From Bacillota bacterium (lineage in GTDB: Bacteria; Bacillota; Clostridia; Acetivibrionales; DSM-1351): a stretch of 64,000 bases of DNA. This document shows, piece after piece, positions 44,726 through 54,424 of the stretch. How positions within the stretch are numbered: position 1 is the stretch's first letter; every line of letters begins with the position of its first letter. The notes beneath the pieces were generated by a model that saw nothing but the letters and a program-made list of their open reading frames with translations, was not told the DNA's origin and made no database searches. A program made the position numbers and the translations under genes. The stretch is from contig JAEXFI010000027.1 of assembly GCA_023400235.1 (NCBI GenBank), positions 62,001 through 126,000 on the forward strand. Reading direction: 5' to 3'.

Positions 44726-46075
44726 ATGAAAAAGGCAATTGTACTTACAATTACTTTAGGCTTGCTCAGCAGTGTATTTGCTGGCTGCGGCGCCAAGGAT
44801 GGAGCACAGAATAGCGGTACTGCGGCAAGTGACAGCTCGGTTGCGGCGGTTAGCACAACCTCTGAGGCTAAAGGGACAATCTCTTATATGGCAAGTCAGG
44901 ATTGGGTTCAAAAGGCTGAACAGGAGCTTGGCTTGAAATTTGAGCAGGAGACAGGTATAAAGGTGGATTATCAGATAATTCCATCGGATCAATATCAAAA
45001 CTTACTTAAAACCAAGTTAAATGCCGGAGAGTGTACCGATATTTTCGGCAATCAGAGCGGAAAGTTTGACATTGTATCTCTGCTGAATATAGAAGAGGTT
45101 GGGGTGGATCTCTCAAATGAGGAATGGGCAAAGAGGGTTGATCCCTTGGCGGCAGAACAGCTGACGGTCAACGGCAAGCTATATGGCCTCCCCATGTCCG
45201 ATGTATCAGCCTGCTGGGGAATCGCTTACAACAAAACCATTTTTGAAAAGCTGGGCTTGAAGGTCCCCACAAATTATTCCGAATTTAAAGAGGTCTGCAA
45301 AAAGATAAGCGAATCAGGAGTAACACCTATATATGAATGTGTTTCAGACGGCTGGCACCACGTTCTGTGGTTCCCTGAAATAGGGCCGAGATTTGAGGAA
45401 GTAACACCTGGCCTGGCTGAAAAGCTCAATACCAATCAGGCAGCCTTTGCAGAAGATAAAACCATGCTGTCTGCATTAACACAATTAAAAGAGCTGGTAG
45501 ATCTGGGGTATTTCGGTAAGAACTACATGTCCAATACCTATGCGGATACCGAAAAGAATATGGCGGGCGGAAAGTATGCCATGACCGTATACAATCAAGG
45601 ATTACCTGCACAGATAGAAAAGGCCTTCCCGGAAGTAAAGGCAGACACCTTCGGATACTTCGTAATACCTCTGGCTGATAACCAGATAATGAATATAAAT
45701 CCTGCGGGACCCTCGGAATTTGTATATTCAGGATCAAAAAATATAGATGCTGCCAAGAAATATCTTGCATATTTGGCTAAACCTGAAAACTTACAATACC
45801 TGGTGGATAACACAGATAAATTCAACACTCTTCCTTTTGAAGGAATAAAGGATAAATACTTAGATGAAATAAAGAAATTTTACAGTACTTATACTAAGCA
45901 TGGAACTGTATACCAGACACAAATAAAATATCTTAACCCTCAATGGATGGATATGGGCAAGGATTTGGCAGCAATGTTTACAGGGGCAGCCAAACCTGAA
46001 TCAGTTTTAAAGTCAATAGACAAAAGGCGCTCGGATTCGGCAAAAGCAGCTAAAGATCCAGGTTGGTCAAAATAG
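44726..46075 (+). CDS. Sugar ABC substrate-binding lipoprotein
   Basis: A 449-residue protein with lipobox FAGC (Cys21) and an Ala/Ser/Thr-rich tether, followed by a family 1 sugar-binding domain. Typical features are KFEQETGIKVDYQIIPSDQY near residue 75, TVNGKLYGLPMSDVSACWGI and YNKTIFEKLGLKVPTNYSEF. AGGAGG precedes the ATG. It should deliver an oligosaccharide to the following permeases. Its place beside GH29 and GH2 genes points to a fucose- or galactose-containing plant glycan fragment. Confidence 0.88.
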   Translation: MKKAIVLTITLGLLSSVFAGCGAKDGAQNSGTAASDSSVAAVSTTSEAKGTISYMASQDWVQKAEQELGLKFEQETGIKVDYQIIPSDQYQNLLKTKLNAGECTDIFGNQSGKFDIVSLLNIEEVGVDLSNEEWAKRVDPLAAEQLTVNGKLYGLPMSDVSACWGIAYNKTIFEKLGLKVPTNYSEFKEVCKKISESGVTPIYECVSDGWHHVLWFPEIGPRFEEVTPGLAEKLNTNQAAFAEDKTMLSALTQLKELVDLGYFGKNYMSNTYADTEKNMAGGKYAMTVYNQGLPAQIEKAFPEVKADTFGYFVIPLADNQIMNINPAGPSEFVYSGSKNIDAAKKYLAYLAKPENLQYLVDNTDKFNTLPFEGIKDKYLDEIKKFYSTYTKHGTVYQTQIKYLNPQWMDMGKDLAAMFTGAAKPESVLKSIDKRRSDSAKAAKDPGWSK

Positions 46076-46100
46076 TAAAAAGCAAAGAAGAAAAAATCAG

Positions 46101-46144
46101 TGATAATAATATGCCCGGTAGATTTGACTGCTGGGCAATTATCA
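46101..46144 (+). other. Intercistronic hairpin after the binding-protein gene
   Basis: TGATAAT pairs with ATTATCA at the base and ATGCCC with GGGCA above, with a small bulge and a 6-base loop. No U-tract follows. It lies between the binding-protein and permease genes, like the hairpin at 10381-10409, and probably protects the upstream message or lowers permease expression. Confidence 0.55.
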
Positions 46145-46183
46145 TGATTGGTACAAATAGATTGAAAGTAGAGGAGAGCCACA

Positions 46184-47056
46184 ATGAAAAATAAAATATA
46201 CCCCTTCTATTTTGTAATAGGAGCACTTGGCTTGTATCTTCTGTTTATGGTGATCCCTGGAATTATAGGCTTGTTATACTCATTTACAGATTGGAACAGC
46301 TTTAGTAAAGAAATAAATTTTATCGGTTTGGATAACTTTAAAACAATATTTTCTCCTGAGGAACACTACTTCTCAGCTTTATTCAACACAGTATTGTTTA
46401 CTGTGGCTACAACGGTTTTGAAAACCGGACTTGGAATAGTTTTCGCTCTGCTGCTTAATGAAGGGATTAAAATGCAGAATTTCCACAGAGGACTTATTTT
46501 TATGCCGTCCATCTTATCTTTAATTATTGTAGGATTAATATTCAAATCCATTTTGAATCCCGAGACCGGACTTTTAAATGTATTCTTAAACCGTATCGGG
46601 CTGGGGTTTCTTGCACAGCAATGGCTTGTTGATGTAAAGTATGCCTTTGGAACAATTATAGCTGTTGATACCTGGAAAGGTCTAGGCTATATTATGACAA
46701 TAATTATTGCAGGGTTGCAATCAATCTCCCCATCATATTATGAGGCCGCCAACATAGACGGCTCAAATTTCTGGGGCAAGTTAAAATATATTACTCTTCC
46801 GCTCTTAATGCCTTCCGTCACAGTCACAGTCGTATTGAACCTGTTGTATGGCTTGAAGGTCTTTGACTCTGTTTATGTGCTTACAAACGGAGGGCCGGGG
46901 TATGCGACTGAAGTGCTGTATACCATGGTCTTTAAAGATTTTGGACTGGGAAGGTACGGTGTCGGTACCGCCATGTCAACGGTAATGTTTATTGTAATGG
47001 TATTTATAGGATATTTTGTCGTCAGACTCTTGAACAGAGAGGAGGTAGCAGTATAA
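46184..47056 (+). CDS. Sugar ABC permease, MalF/UgpA-like
   Basis: A 290-residue permease with six hydrophobic segments. The EAA loop is YEAANIDGSNFWGKLKYITL. FTDWNSFSKEINFIGLDNFK and VLTNGGPGYATEVLYTM are standard in this family. GAGGAG precedes the ATG. Its stop codon shares one base with the start of the next permease. Confidence 0.9.
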   Translation: MKNKIYPFYFVIGALGLYLLFMVIPGIIGLLYSFTDWNSFSKEINFIGLDNFKTIFSPEEHYFSALFNTVLFTVATTVLKTGLGIVFALLLNEGIKMQNFHRGLIFMPSILSLIIVGLIFKSILNPETGLLNVFLNRIGLGFLAQQWLVDVKYAFGTIIAVDTWKGLGYIMTIIIAGLQSISPSYYEAANIDGSNFWGKLKYITLPLLMPSVTVTVVLNLLYGLKVFDSVYVLTNGGPGYATEVLYTMVFKDFGLGRYGVGTAMSTVMFIVMVFIGYFVVRLLNREEVAV

Positions 47057-47880
47057 TGAAATGGCAAAGCACAGTTCTTAACGTAATAAAAAATGTGGCA
47101 GCCTGGATTGTCAGCATAATAATGCTCATCCCTTTACTGCTTATAGTCATTAACTCACTGAAGGACAAAACCCAGGCCAATTCAATGGGGATGGACCTGC
47201 CCAACAAAATACATTTTGAGAACTACCTCACGGTTATTGAACAGGGAAAGCTTGTAAGGTCCTTCGGAAACAGCATGTTCTACGCAGGAGCTGCAATACT
47301 TATCGCGCTTGTGCTGACGTCCATGGCAGCTTACGTGTTGTCAAGGAATAAATCAAAGCTGAATAGGTTTGTTTACTTTTTCATGATTTTGGGATTGGCA
47401 ATGCCCATAAACTTTGTTTCTCTAATGAAGGTTATGCAGCTGACCCATCTAATAAATACGCAGGTTGGAATAGCCGTGCTGTATGCGGCCATTGAAATAC
47501 CTATAAGTGTATTTTTAATATACGGGTTCATAAGCACCGTGCCGGTCGAACTGGATGAAGCCGGAATACTGGACGGCTGCGGCCCGCTCAGGCTATTTTT
47601 CAGCATTGTGATGCCATTGCTCAAGCCGATACTAGTCACTGTCTCAATTTTGACATTTATGGATGCCTGGAATCAGTTCACTTTCCCGCTGTATTATCTG
47701 AACAGTGCCTCTAAATGGCCTATGACCCTGGCGGTCTATAATTTTTTCGGGCAGTTTTTTAAAGAATGGAATCTTGTATGTGCCGATATTGTTTTGACAA
47801 GTCTCCCCGTCCTCATAATTTACCTGCTGGGACAAAAATATATAATTTCCGGTATGACCTCCGGGTCGGTTAAAGGATAA
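47056..47880 (+). CDS. Sugar ABC permease, MalG/UgpE-like
   Basis: A 274-residue permease with six hydrophobic segments. The EAA loop is LDEAGILDGCGPLRLFFSIV, followed by MPLLKPILVT. WNQFTFPLYYLN is a typical MalG-type segment. No ATPase gene follows, so the importer likely borrows a general MsmK-type ATPase. The GH29 gene is 75 bases downstream on the same strand. Confidence 0.9.
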   Translation: MKWQSTVLNVIKNVAAWIVSIIMLIPLLLIVINSLKDKTQANSMGMDLPNKIHFENYLTVIEQGKLVRSFGNSMFYAGAAILIALVLTSMAAYVLSRNKSKLNRFVYFFMILGLAMPINFVSLMKVMQLTHLINTQVGIAVLYAAIEIPISVFLIYGFISTVPVELDEAGILDGCGPLRLFFSIVMPLLKPILVTVSILTFMDAWNQFTFPLYYLNSASKWPMTLAVYNFFGQFFKEWNLVCADIVLTSLPVLIIYLLGQKYIISGMTSGSVKG

Positions 47881-47955
47881 ATTAAAGACTATAATTAAGA
47901 TTTGCCGAAGAACGGTACAGATGGTATAAATATGTTTTAACAAAGGAGCAGGCCA

Positions 47956-49977
47956 ATGAGTGTAAATTGTGATTCCGGCAAAAATCCGTGGGTAGTAACG
48001 TTTTCTCCCGAAGATACACTGGAAGATAAATTAAAAAAAGCAGCGCATGTAAAACCAAGTCCAGCGCAACTTCAGTGGATGGAAAAAGAATATATAGCCT
48101 ATGTACATTTCGGGCCTAATACTTTCAACGGAAGACAGTGGGGGACAGGGCATGAGGATCCGGCAATTTATTCGCCGGCTGATTTAAACCCTGAACAATG
48201 GGCTGAGGTATGCGCAAATGCAGGTATGAAAATGGCAATTTTCACAATGAAGCATCATGATGGATTTTGCCAATGGTTCACGGATACTACGGATTTTTCT
48301 GTTAATAATTCACCTGTAAAAAAAGATGTTGTCGATTTATTTCGTAAAGGCTGTGATACCCGCAATATTGGGTTTGGTGTCTATCTTTCTCCTTGGGATA
48401 TGAATCAGAGAGACAGAGGGCTTTGGAATACAGAAGAATATAACAATTACTTTCTTGCACAGCTTAAAGAACTGTTGACACGTTATGGCCAGGTTGACGA
48501 AGTATGGTTTGACGGAGCTTGCAGTGATTATGAAATCTGGAAGGCAGTACCCTCCTACAGGCCTGATACCTGGTATGACTATATTGAGTCGGTTCAGCCC
48601 AACGCTGTAATCAGGCTGTATGACCCTAACTTTTTTGCAACCGAAGAAAAATGGAAGGAAATTTCATCCGGCAAGGCCGAACTTGAATGGCGGGGGAAGG
48701 CTGTGCGCTGGGTTGGAAATGAGGGGGGCCAGAGCAGGAGGGATGAGTGGTCGGTACAGCCTGTGTTTGACAGGGAAATAGCTGAAAATGCCACATTGCC
48801 TGATTTAGGTGAAGAAAAATATTATCGGACTGCCGTTGGCGCTGTCTGGTATCCACTGGAAGTAAATACGGTGGTTCTGAACCAATGGTTCTGGAATGCC
48901 GAGACATCCTTTACCAGAAGCCTTTCCGATCTTATTAATGTTTACTACAGCTCAATCGGGAATAACGGTGTGCTTCTGTTAAATATCAGCCCGGATAACA
49001 GAGGCTTGATTCCTGAGGATCAGATAAAGCGCCTGATGCAATTAAAAGCCTTTATAAATGATACCTTTAATACAAATCTGGCACTGGGTTCTGCCATTAA
49101 TGCCACGTCGGAAGCACCCGGGCATAAAGCCGGCTCTATTGTGAGCAATGACAAAATGACATACTGGACTACGGCGGGAGAATGGGATATCAACAACAGC
49201 AAAGCTTCCGTCGTCTTTGACCTGGAAGAGGCAAAGACCTTTGATAATGTGCTTGTACAGGAATATATACGGGAAGGCCAAAGGGTCGCGGAATGGAGCC
49301 TTGATGCCTGGGTAGGAGATTCCTGGGAGGAACTGGTCCGCTATAAAACCATAGGCTACAAGAACATAAAGCGTTTTGACCCTGTCACTACCGGAAGAGT
49401 CAGGCTGAATATCTTGAGAAGCTGGGACAAGCCCATGATATGCAGCTTTGGCTTATACCTTTCAAATATCCCTGAAGAAGCTGCCGAAGTTATTGCTGCT
49501 GTGCAGACAGGGCCCGAGCCAAGTAATATAGACCCCATGAAATTAAATCCCGGCCTGAATTACACAAATTATTCAGGTGGTATTCAATCTGCGGCATTAA
49601 TTGAATCCATATTCTCGGTAAAACCAATAGAATCAGGTATAATCAGCACCTTCAGCCTTCAGCCGGTGCAGGCCGAAATCGGGTTCTCAATTTCATATAA
49701 AGGGTGTATTAAAGTTCCGCTTGACGGTACTTATACCTTCAGGCTTGAAAGTGCCAACGGAAGTGTATTGTATATTGGAAATAAATTATGTGTTGATAAC
49801 GACGAGCCACATGATATAAAAGCCGTCGAAAGAAAAATAGAACTGAAGTCGGGTTACTATCCCATAAAGGTGCTTTATACCAGCTTCAGACTGAAAGGCA
49901 GGCTTAAGATAAGCTGGAGCGGCCCTGAATTTGAAATGAAAGAAATTGAGGCTGACAGCCTCAGTCATGAAATTTAA
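47956..49977 (+). CDS. GH29 alpha-L-fucosidase-like enzyme
   Basis: A 673-residue enzyme without a signal peptide. Residues about 30-370 are a GH29 TIM barrel: AYVHFGPNTFNGRQWG, FTMKHHDGFCQW, VYLSPWDMN, and VWFDGACSD with candidate nucleophile Asp186. SIGNNGVLLLNISPDNRG ends the catalytic part. Residues about 375-510 look like an F5/8-type domain and about 520-673 a PA14-like domain (YKGCIKVPLDGTYTFRLES). GH29 enzymes remove alpha-L-fucose from glycans; the pattern looks closer to the more regioselective B subfamily (inference). AAAGGAG precedes the ATG. It should be co-expressed with the importer upstream. Confidence 0.85.
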   Translation: MSVNCDSGKNPWVVTFSPEDTLEDKLKKAAHVKPSPAQLQWMEKEYIAYVHFGPNTFNGRQWGTGHEDPAIYSPADLNPEQWAEVCANAGMKMAIFTMKHHDGFCQWFTDTTDFSVNNSPVKKDVVDLFRKGCDTRNIGFGVYLSPWDMNQRDRGLWNTEEYNNYFLAQLKELLTRYGQVDEVWFDGACSDYEIWKAVPSYRPDTWYDYIESVQPNAVIRLYDPNFFATEEKWKEISSGKAELEWRGKAVRWVGNEGGQSRRDEWSVQPVFDREIAENATLPDLGEEKYYRTAVGAVWYPLEVNTVVLNQWFWNAETSFTRSLSDLINVYYSSIGNNGVLLLNISPDNRGLIPEDQIKRLMQLKAFINDTFNTNLALGSAINATSEAPGHKAGSIVSNDKMTYWTTAGEWDINNSKASVVFDLEEAKTFDNVLVQEYIREGQRVAEWSLDAWVGDSWEELVRYKTIGYKNIKRFDPVTTGRVRLNILRSWDKPMICSFGLYLSNIPEEAAEVIAAVQTGPEPSNIDPMKLNPGLNYTNYSGGIQSAALIESIFSVKPIESGIISTFSLQPVQAEIGFSISYKGCIKVPLDGTYTFRLESANGSVLYIGNKLCVDNDEPHDIKAVERKIELKSGYYPIKVLYTSFRLKGRLKISWSGPEFEMKEIEADSLSHEI

Positions 49978-50340
49978 AGATTGAAGAGGTAAAGGAGGTG
50001 CCGGCACTTATATTATAATTTTAAAAAAATATAAACCAGGAGGTGAGATTGGCAGCAATAAAATTGTACGGGTAACCACAAGCATAAGGATTAAGAAATT
50101 TGCTACGCAAAATATCTTTCGCTAGGGGGGCACTACTGCCCCCTTTGACGGAGCTTACGCTCCTGAGCACCCCATCTGACCCGGAAAGGGCATTCCCCTT
50201 TTCAATCCCCCGCGTATAGAAATTTAACTATTTGCAATCTACTGGGACACCGTTTTGAATCAAGTTATATCAATACTTACAGCTATGTTTAATTGATATA
50301 AATTCCTATACGCTAAAAAGTGAATGGAGGTTCAAAGTTT
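49978..50340. other. Intergenic region with a cluster of small hairpins
   Basis: No gene is seen. Between 50099 and 50201 four small inverted repeats follow one another (see the repeat entry). The remainder is AT-rich leader, with GGAGG at about 50326 serving the next gene. Confidence 0.55.
50099..50201. repeat. Array of four short inverted repeats
   Basis: TTTGC-TAC-GCAAA lies at 50099-50111. AGGGGGGC/GCCCCCT, with one bulged G, spans 50124-50144. GGAGC-TTAC-GCTCC lies at 50150-50163, and AAAGGG/CCCTTT spans 50185-50201. The block is GC-richer than its flanks. It could be a dispersed repetitive element or a structured RNA leader or trailer; I cannot tell which. Confidence 0.45.
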
Positions 50341-53300
50341 ATGGTATATCGAAAAGTAAAAGAAACAAAGAAAGCATTAACTACGTTCTTGATATTAGCA
50401 CTTATTACTCCACTGTTTGCAGCAGCACCTGGTAATAATACGGCGTATGCAACTACGCCGGTAACCCCGGTTTTCAACCCAAATTACAACGAACTAATCA
50501 GCCGGTCCGATCTCACATACACAGGAAGAATTACATCGGGCACACAGGGAATGCCTGTGGCAAACGGAAGGTTTGGCGGGCCTGTCTGGGAGAACAGCGG
50601 CAACACGCTCAGTATGCAGCTGAACCATACGGACACCTTTATGTTCAATGATGCATCCGCGGTTTCCAAAGATCATGCTAATTCCGGCGGCGGCGCTTTG
50701 GGGAGGATCCATGTGGGTTTTGGAACAGGCACGGTCTTTGACGGCACCACAAAAAATCACCTATCCCTGTATGACTCCAAACTGAGCATTGACGGCACAG
50801 GAGTTGCTATCAATGTAATCCCGAATATGAATTCAGATGCCATTGCCATCCAAATAACTGACAATCGTGCCATACCCCAGGCAATCACCGTTGATTTAAC
50901 AATGCTGCGCGATGCCAGCCAGACCTGGGGGGCTCATTCGGCGGTTTCAACACTCACCACGCATTCTGACAGTAAAACCGTTGTGCTGGAGCAGGTCATT
51001 CAGGAAGCATGCGATACGGGAATAACGGCTAATGATTATTACTGCAACACCGCCGTAGCAGTTACCGTACAGGGCAGAACCGTTTCATCCGTTTCAAACA
51101 GTACGGTTGGCAGCCGCACGGCGCGCAGACTTAATCTGCCTGCACAAAGCGGCACCTTCACCATCATCATCGGCGGAGACTCAACCATGAGCAGAACGGT
51201 GAGCGCGAAAAATAATGCAATCGTAAATGCAGTGGATTCACCCGACTATAACAGTACATATACCTCAAGCGCAGCATGGTGGAGCAGTTTCTGGAACAAA
51301 TCTTACGTCTTTTTCCCTTCGCAGTTAAACTTTGAGCAGCGCCGCAACTATTACATGTATTTGGCTGCCATTTCCAACAGAGGCAACTATCCCTCCAAGT
51401 ATAACGGAGGTATCTGGATTGGTGAAGAGGACCGCCGGGACTGGGGCAGTTATTTTTGGAACTGGAACCAGGATTCCCTGTATCATCCTCTGATGGCTGC
51501 CAATCATGTGGACTTGATGGAGCCGATGTTTACAATGAGGGAGTCAAGCTATGAAAAATACCAAACCGCTGCAAATCAAATGTGGGGCGCGAGCGGTATT
51601 TTCATCGGCGAGACAGCCGGTGTGCTGGGCTGGGAAACCTTGCCGGCGGCAGTTGCCGATTCTGCCAGAGCATATTATAACTTTACTACCAACACGCGTT
51701 CGACGGATTTTTCAAACATGACCAAAAGAAGAAACACATTTCTTCCTGTTTGGAACTGGAACGTCTTTGGCTCGGGCAATAATCAGGCAAGCTATGTAAC
51801 ACATACTATGATGGCCACACAGGAAACGGCCGAGTATTACTGGCAGAAGTACTGCTACACAAAGGACATTAGCTTTTTGAGGGATCATGCCTATGCTTTC
51901 ATCAAGGGGGCGGCCGAGCTTTACCGCACGTATCCCGGTTTCAGGAAAGAGAGCGACGGCAAATATCATATCTATAATACAAACCTGCACGAGCATATCT
52001 GGGCCGGTAAAGATGTAATAGATGATCTGTCCATGGCCAGGGGCGTTTTTGCAGTCGTTGTGAAGGCCTCGGAGCTGCTGGGCGTGGATTCGGATATGCG
52101 CGCGCTGTGGGCCGACTGCCGTGACAATCTCGCACGCTATCCATTGCGTACCGACGCCGGCGCACTGTGGGCAGGAAGTACGGATTCATCGATGGTTTCA
52201 AAACTCGCAACAAGCGATCCCGCTTGGGCTCAGGGTTTGAATCCCTCATACTTTAAAAGGGATTTGCAGGGAACCGAAAGCCCCATTTTTAAAATGCTTG
52301 AAAAGTATGACATACTGAACCTGGAAACAAGGGATCAGGGTCTTGACAACGGTGATTGGGCAATTGCGCTGAATACTTATCTGCATTCCCCAGGCTACCT
52401 GAATCAAGTCACAGGACAGGTAATAGACAGGAACGGCTCCAGCCGCTTTCATGAAGATGCGGCTAAACTTGGGCGCGCCGAGGATATGGCTAAAATTTTA
52501 AACACCCAGTATGGCGTATTCACAACCTATGGTGTGTATCCCAACCTCCTTTTCGACCAACTGGATTATTATTCGGCAGAAGGCTACGGAACGTTTTCGG
52601 CCGCACTTCAGGAGGCGCTTAATCAAAGCCTTAGCCCAACACCTGTAGGAGATGCGGTAATACGTGTATTCCCGGCGTGGCCCACGGCGTGGGATGCCAA
52701 ATACAAGTTGCTTGCCAAGGATGGGTTCCTGGTTTCCTCCTCCATGAAGTCGGGTGATATCCAGTACGTGGAAATCGAATCACAGCTTGGTGAAACCTGC
52801 CGGGTCAGAAACCCGTGGGCCTCCAATGTTGTGCTGTACCGCAACGGGGTTCAAGCCGAAACCATAACCTCCTCGAAAAATGCATTAATGACGTTCAGTA
52901 CTGCAATGGGCGAGGATATAGTCCTGGTTAGGCAGGGGACAACGCCTGACATGTATAGGACCTCCAGTCTGACTGAAGAAACAGGCATGAGGCTGGAGGC
53001 TGAAAACGCGGCCTTATCCGGCGGGGCGGGAGTAAATACCAATCATACGGGTTATTCCGGCACAGGTTTTGTGGATGGGTATGTAACCCAGGGGGCAGCT
53101 ACCACCTTTACAGTTTCTGCTCCTTCAGCAGGCAGCTACAATGTTGACCTGAGATATTCAGCGGGTAATGGAGCCAGGACCGTGAGTGTCTATGTAAATG
53201 GTACAAAGATTAAGCAGACCAGCTTATCAGGCACCGCCAACTGGGATACGTGGGGAAATAAATCTGAAACGCTTATGCTGAATTCAGGAAGCAATACAAT

Positions 53301-53751
53301 TGCTTATAAATACGATTCAAGTGATTCAGGCTGGATAAACCTGGACTACATAACCATAAGCCAAGGCGCTTCAACTAAGCTGGAAGCCGAAAATGCGGCT
53401 TTATCGGATGGGGCGGCGATTGCCACCGATCATACCGGTTATTCCGGTACAGGCTTTATTGAAGGCTACTGGAACCAGGGAGCCACTACCACCTTTACAG
53501 TTTCTGCTCCTTCGGCAGGCAGCTACAATGTTGACCTGAGATATTCAGCCGGTAATGGTGCCAGGACCGTCAGTGTTTATGTAAATGGTGCAAAGATTAA
53601 GCAAACCAGCTTATCAGGCACCGCCAACTGGGATACGTGGGGAAATAAATCTGAAACACTTACGTTGAACCAGGGCAGCAATACAATTTCCTATAAGTAT
53701 GATTCAGGTGATTCGGGCTGGATTAATATTGACTATATTACAGTGCAATAG
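50341..53751 (+). CDS. Secreted GH95-like (DUF5703) protein with two CBM6/35-like domains
   Basis: About 1136 residues from ATG 50341 (GGAGG about ten bases upstream). The signal peptide ends near NTAYA. Residues about 35-290 are a beta-sandwich (MPVANGRFGGPVW, SMQLNHTDTFMFN) resembling GH95/DUF5703 N-domains. Residues about 300-790 are an (alpha/alpha)-barrel with WNWNQDSLYHPLMAANH and TMMATQETAEYYWQKY. Residues about 790-880 include VFPAWPTAWDAKYKLLAKDG, a GH95-like terminal domain. Residues 882-1006 and 1011-1136 are two nearly identical carbohydrate-binding domains (RLEAENAAL start). GH95 members are alpha-L-fucosidases or galactosidases; activity here is not certain. There is no SLH domain, so it is probably released. 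Confidence 0.65.
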   Translation: MVYRKVKETKKALTTFLILALITPLFAAAPGNNTAYATTPVTPVFNPNYNELISRSDLTYTGRITSGTQGMPVANGRFGGPVWENSGNTLSMQLNHTDTFMFNDASAVSKDHANSGGGALGRIHVGFGTGTVFDGTTKNHLSLYDSKLSIDGTGVAINVIPNMNSDAIAIQITDNRAIPQAITVDLTMLRDASQTWGAHSAVSTLTTHSDSKTVVLEQVIQEACDTGITANDYYCNTAVAVTVQGRTVSSVSNSTVGSRTARRLNLPAQSGTFTIIIGGDSTMSRTVSAKNNAIVNAVDSPDYNSTYTSSAAWWSSFWNKSYVFFPSQLNFEQRRNYYMYLAAISNRGNYPSKYNGGIWIGEEDRRDWGSYFWNWNQDSLYHPLMAANHVDLMEPMFTMRESSYEKYQTAANQMWGASGIFIGETAGVLGWETLPAAVADSARAYYNFTTNTRSTDFSNMTKRRNTFLPVWNWNVFGSGNNQASYVTHTMMATQETAEYYWQKYCYTKDISFLRDHAYAFIKGAAELYRTYPGFRKESDGKYHIYNTNLHEHIWAGKDVIDDLSMARGVFAVVVKASELLGVDSDMRALWADCRDNLARYPLRTDAGALWAGSTDSSMVSKLATSDPAWAQGLNPSYFKRDLQGTESPIFKMLEKYDILNLETRDQGLDNGDWAIALNTYLHSPGYLNQVTGQVIDRNGSSRFHEDAAKLGRAEDMAKILNTQYGVFTTYGVYPNLLFDQLDYYSAEGYGTFSAALQEALNQSLSPTPVGDAVIRVFPAWPTAWDAKYKLLAKDGFLVSSSMKSGDIQYVEIESQLGETCRVRNPWASNVVLYRNGVQAETITSSKNALMTFSTAMGEDIVLVRQGTTPDMYRTSSLTEETGMRLEAENAALSGGAGVNTNHTGYSGTGFVDGYVTQGAATTFTVSAPSAGSYNVDLRYSAGNGARTVSVYVNGTKIKQTSLSGTANWDTWGNKSETLMLNSGSNTIAYKYDSSDSGWINLDYITISQGASTKLEAENAALSDGAAIATDHTGYSGTGFIEGYWNQGATTTFTVSAPSAGSYNVDLRYSAGNGARTVSVYVNGAKIKQTSLSGTANWDTWGNKSETLTLNQGSNTISYKYDSGDSGWINIDYITVQ
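52987..53751 (+). repeat. Duplicated carbohydrate-binding domain (about 387 bp apart)
   Basis: The segment starting at 52987 (reading RLEAENAALS) recurs with an offset of 387 bp. From about 53103 to 53270 the DNA is almost identical to 53490-53657, including many third-codon positions. This indicates recent duplication or gene conversion. Confidence 0.85.
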
Positions 53752-53797
53752 ATTAATAAACACAACAGATTAATAAACACAACAGATTAATAAAAAC
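53751..53797. repeat. Short 17-bp tandem repeat
   Basis: GATTAATAAACACAACA is present at 53751-53767 and 53768-53784, and a third partial copy begins at 53785. It starts at the last base of the stop codon of the preceding gene and runs into the terminator. Confidence 0.8.
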
Positions 53798-54424
53798 ATC
53801 CTCCGGTATAACAATGAGTTTTTCTCATCGACATCCCGGGGGATGTTTTTGTAGTTATATAGCATATCTGGTAAGTCAGCTGCCTTGTATAAGAAATACT
53901 TTGCAATAAACCGATTATTTTCCCAGTTACCCCAAAATAATCCCTTAAAGAAGAACAGCAATAATCATATAATATGAATCGTTAAATATACTTTTAAAAA
54001 ATGTAAACATGCACTGAGCATCCAAGTAATAAATTCACATAACTTCAGTTCCTGGCAGTTCGGGTCGCATCTTTGTTCAGACTAACAGTTCATAAATTTA
54101 ATATGAAATAAAAGTTAATTGCTATCGGCTGAAAGTGGCCTGAAGTACAAAATCATTCAAACTAAAACTGCATTGAAAAACCAGCGTGAAAGTAATATTC
54201 ATCTGTGGGCGAAGGCTTTCAACCGTAATTAACTTTGGCAAGTTTGTTAATGCATAGCCTCGACTCATGTGTGAGGTTATTCAACAATATATTTCAGACC
54301 GGGAGGAGGCGGTAAATTTATTAATAAAACTTATACAAAGGAAAAGGAGTGAGGACAAAATCAGTATTGTCTAAGGTAAAGTAAATACTGCGGTTGACAA
54401 GTTTAAATTTAAAGGGAGGCAAAT
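53752..54424. other. Long intergenic region before the giant SLH gene
   Basis: No gene is seen. It contains the 17-bp tandem repeat, a terminator at 53792-53850, and about 570 AT-rich bases. AAAGGGAGG lies just before the ATG at 54425. A TTGACA at 54395 is too close to the start codon to be a promoter. I see no recognisable riboswitch. Confidence 0.5.
53792..53850 (+). terminator. Terminator of the GH95-like gene
   Basis: AAAAACATCCTCCGG pairs with CCGGGGGATGTTTTT, with a smaller ATGAG/CTCAT hairpin inside the loop; a T-run closes the stem at 53846-53850. The symmetrical A-run means it could work in both directions. Confidence 0.75.

Noticed and set aside
54395..54400. TTGACA before the giant SLH gene as a -35 box
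   Set aside because: A -10 box at the proper distance would fall on the ribosome-binding site, leaving no room for a leader, and no TATAAT-like box is there.
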